This document shows, in pieces, positions 62,817 through 64,000 of a DNA stretch of 64,000 bases. Position numbers and translations under genes: made by a program. Each line of letters starts with the position of its first letter. Position 1 is the stretch's first letter. Source of the stretch: Candidatus Obscuribacter sp. Lineage in GTDB: Bacteria > Cyanobacteriota > Vampirovibrionia > Obscuribacterales > Obscuribacteraceae. A model generated the notes under the pieces. That model saw only the letters and a list, made by a program, of their open reading frames with translations. It made no database searches and was not told the origin of the DNA. The DNA lies in the NCBI GenBank assembly GCA_016718315.1, contig JADKDV010000003.1, positions 558,001 to 622,000 on the forward strand, read 5' to 3'.

Positions 62817-63884
62817 TCATTTACCTTCCAATTTGAGTTGCACAGCTCTTCCCAGTGAGCTTGCACCAGCAGCAAAATTGCCATTACGTGCTTGAGCATC
62901 TGCCAAAAAAAATTCTACTGCCGGGTTATTGGGAAATTTGTTTTTAAGAGCGGATAGTTGCGACAGCGCACTGCTGTTATTGCCGTCGTATTCTTCCTGT
63001 ACATGGACGCGGTAAACCTGGGCCCAGGGATCTTTGGCATCACGTTTAATTACTTCGGCGAGCATGTCGAGACTTTTTTTGTAGTAAGCCCTGATTTGCT
63101 CCTGGGCCCAGACCGGTGTCCCTTCCAGTGCACCAGGTATATGGGGAATGGCACTGGCTGGAGGTTTTGTGCCGGTGATTACCGAGGCCAAGATGCCTGC
63201 TCCGGCAAGCAAATTACTATTTAGTTTGCTTTTTTTCTTGTAGGGTTCATAGGGATTTTGGGTTTTTGCTTTTTCTTGTTTTTTTGCTTCTTCGCCATAG
63301 AGATAAGCTTGCATGTAATAGGCCCAGCCCAGTCCATAGCGCACACAGAGATTGTTTGGATCAGCTTCAAGGCTGGCTTCGTACTCGCTTACCGCGCGGT
63401 TAAAATAGTTGGGATCGCCGGTGGCACGAGCGAGATTGCGTGCCCGTCTCACTTCTTTTAGGGCAACTTCAACTTGGCTGCTCTTAGTCAGGGCCACTGC
63501 ATGGATAAATGCTGCTTCTGGACTGTCGGCAAACTCTTCGCTCTGGGCCTTTGCTAGAGCCAGATCACAGGTCGGATTGAGGGCGTTTTCGCCCAGTGAG
63601 CCTGTCAAAATCATGCCTGGCTTCCAATTTTTATTGTTGTTTTCGCTGGTGTTAGTCTCCACCGGTGGTGCTACGGCCTGTGTTGCCGATGTGCTCTCGG
63701 CATTAACTTCAGTGGGACGCTTCAGTCTAAATTTTGTCGTGTTGGTTTCATTTTGTTCGACTTTACCTTGCTCGATTTGAGCAGCGGCAATAGTCGTGGT
63801 CAGCGACCAAAACAATAGGGTTGAGACGAGCGGTCTGATTAGACGCCTGTCATATTTCTCGTATATTTTTTGAACATTGAACAT
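62817..63884 (-). CDS. Exported TPR-like protein, 355 aa
   Basis: The N-terminus carries a basic stretch and a hydrophobic signal (RPLVSTLLFWSLTTTIAAAQ, about 17-36). After a Thr/Glu/Asn-rich linker come helical repeats of TPR character: SPEAAFIHAVALTKSSQVEVALKEVRRAR, YFNRAVSEYEASLEADPNNLCVRYGLGWAYY and AVEFFLADAQARNGNFAAGASSLGRA. A basic insert (KKQEKAKTQNPYEPYKKKSK) interrupts them. It is likely a periplasmic or outer-membrane scaffold; partners are unknown. ATG 63884 lacks an obvious ribosome site. The final 116 bases of the window are its upstream region, with no convincing promoter. Confidence 0.75.
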   Translation of the reverse strand: MFNVQKIYEKYDRRLIRPLVSTLLFWSLTTTIAAAQIEQGKVEQNETNTTKFRLKRPTEVNAESTSATQAVAPPVETNTSENNNKNWKPGMILTGSLGENALNPTCDLALAKAQSEEFADSPEAAFIHAVALTKSSQVEVALKEVRRARNLARATGDPNYFNRAVSEYEASLEADPNNLCVRYGLGWAYYMQAYLYGEEAKKQEKAKTQNPYEPYKKKSKLNSNLLAGAGILASVITGTKPPASAIPHIPGALEGTPVWAQEQIRAYYKKSLDMLAEVIKRDAKDPWAQVYRVHVQEEYDGNNSSALSQLSALKNKFPNNPAVEFFLADAQARNGNFAAGASSLGRAVQLKLEGK

Positions 63885-64000
63885 AACTTATATGAGTGCT
63901 TTTTCCTATACGCCGTAAGGGGGATGACCGGGCTCTTGATTTTCGGTAACCTATTGTAATACTCGTTAAAGTACGTCTCGCAAAAGGCTTTTTTTACAAA

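Noticed and set aside
1..64000. CRISPR arrays, insertion sequences and prophage
   Set aside because: No spaced direct repeats, terminal inverted repeats, transposase, integrase or phage structural genes were seen on either strand.

Overview
The window reads as ordinary chromosomal DNA of a free-living, Gram-negative-type bacterium with roughly balanced base composition. I see no phage, transposase, integrase or CRISPR array. Several traits fit the non-photosynthetic relatives of Cyanobacteria (Melainabacteria/Vampirovibrionia, perhaps the Obscuribacterales): a yggS-sepF pair, Hanks-type kinases with C-terminal repeats, and many secreted or low-complexity proteins of unknown function. That placement is inference; no 16S rRNA gene is present. 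Start codons are often GTG or TTG, and AGGAGG-like ribosome sites fix several starts.

Layout. 1-4.0 kb: a minus-strand operon of a leucine-rich-repeat protein, an AlkA-like DNA glycosylase and a secreted protein cut by the window edge, plus a small plus-strand unknown. 4.1-7.2 kb: tRNA-Lys(UUU) and an MBOAT/SGNH pair typical of envelope-polymer O-acylation. 7.4-13.5 kb: a reductive pyrimidine catabolism operon (aminotransferase, beta-ureidopropionase, PreT, PreA) ending in a rhomboid protease; dihydropyrimidinase is absent. 13.5-17.2 kb: unknown and secreted proteins, including a beta-helix protein and an alpha/beta hydrolase. 17.2-23.2 kb: TetR regulator, membrane-fusion protein, RND pump and a small exported protein in one tight operon. 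23.2-31.9 kb: a kinase with TPR-like repeats, pyrD, and an overlapping minus-strand operon of two paralogous multi-membrane proteins (one cut by an in-frame TAA) and an AI-2E-family protein.

31.9-38.8 kb: GH1 glycosidase, DsbD, Bcp peroxiredoxin and a 965-residue membrane protein with a very acidic repetitive middle and a C-terminal Roadblock/LC7 domain. 38.9-48.6 kb: housekeeping genes: pheT-pheS, a Nudix hydrolase, obg, a PC4-like protein, an M23 peptidase, yggS-sepF and rsmE. 48.7-50.6 kb: accD-accA, with accD carrying a -1 frameshift at an A-run. 50.6-59.5 kb: a second kinase, an MFS pump, an argininosuccinate-lyase-like enzyme with altered signatures, a sugar-nucleotidyltransferase, a HIT protein and a GAF-GAF-GGEEF diguanylate cyclase. 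59.6-64 kb: groES-groEL and two exported unknown proteins.

The most notable points are the Roadblock/LC7 membrane protein, the two interrupted genes (accD and the GT-C-like paralog), the pyrimidine operon with an internal terminator-like hairpin and a rhomboid tail, and the divergent lyase. No stretch longer than 300 bases is without a gene or a candidate signal.
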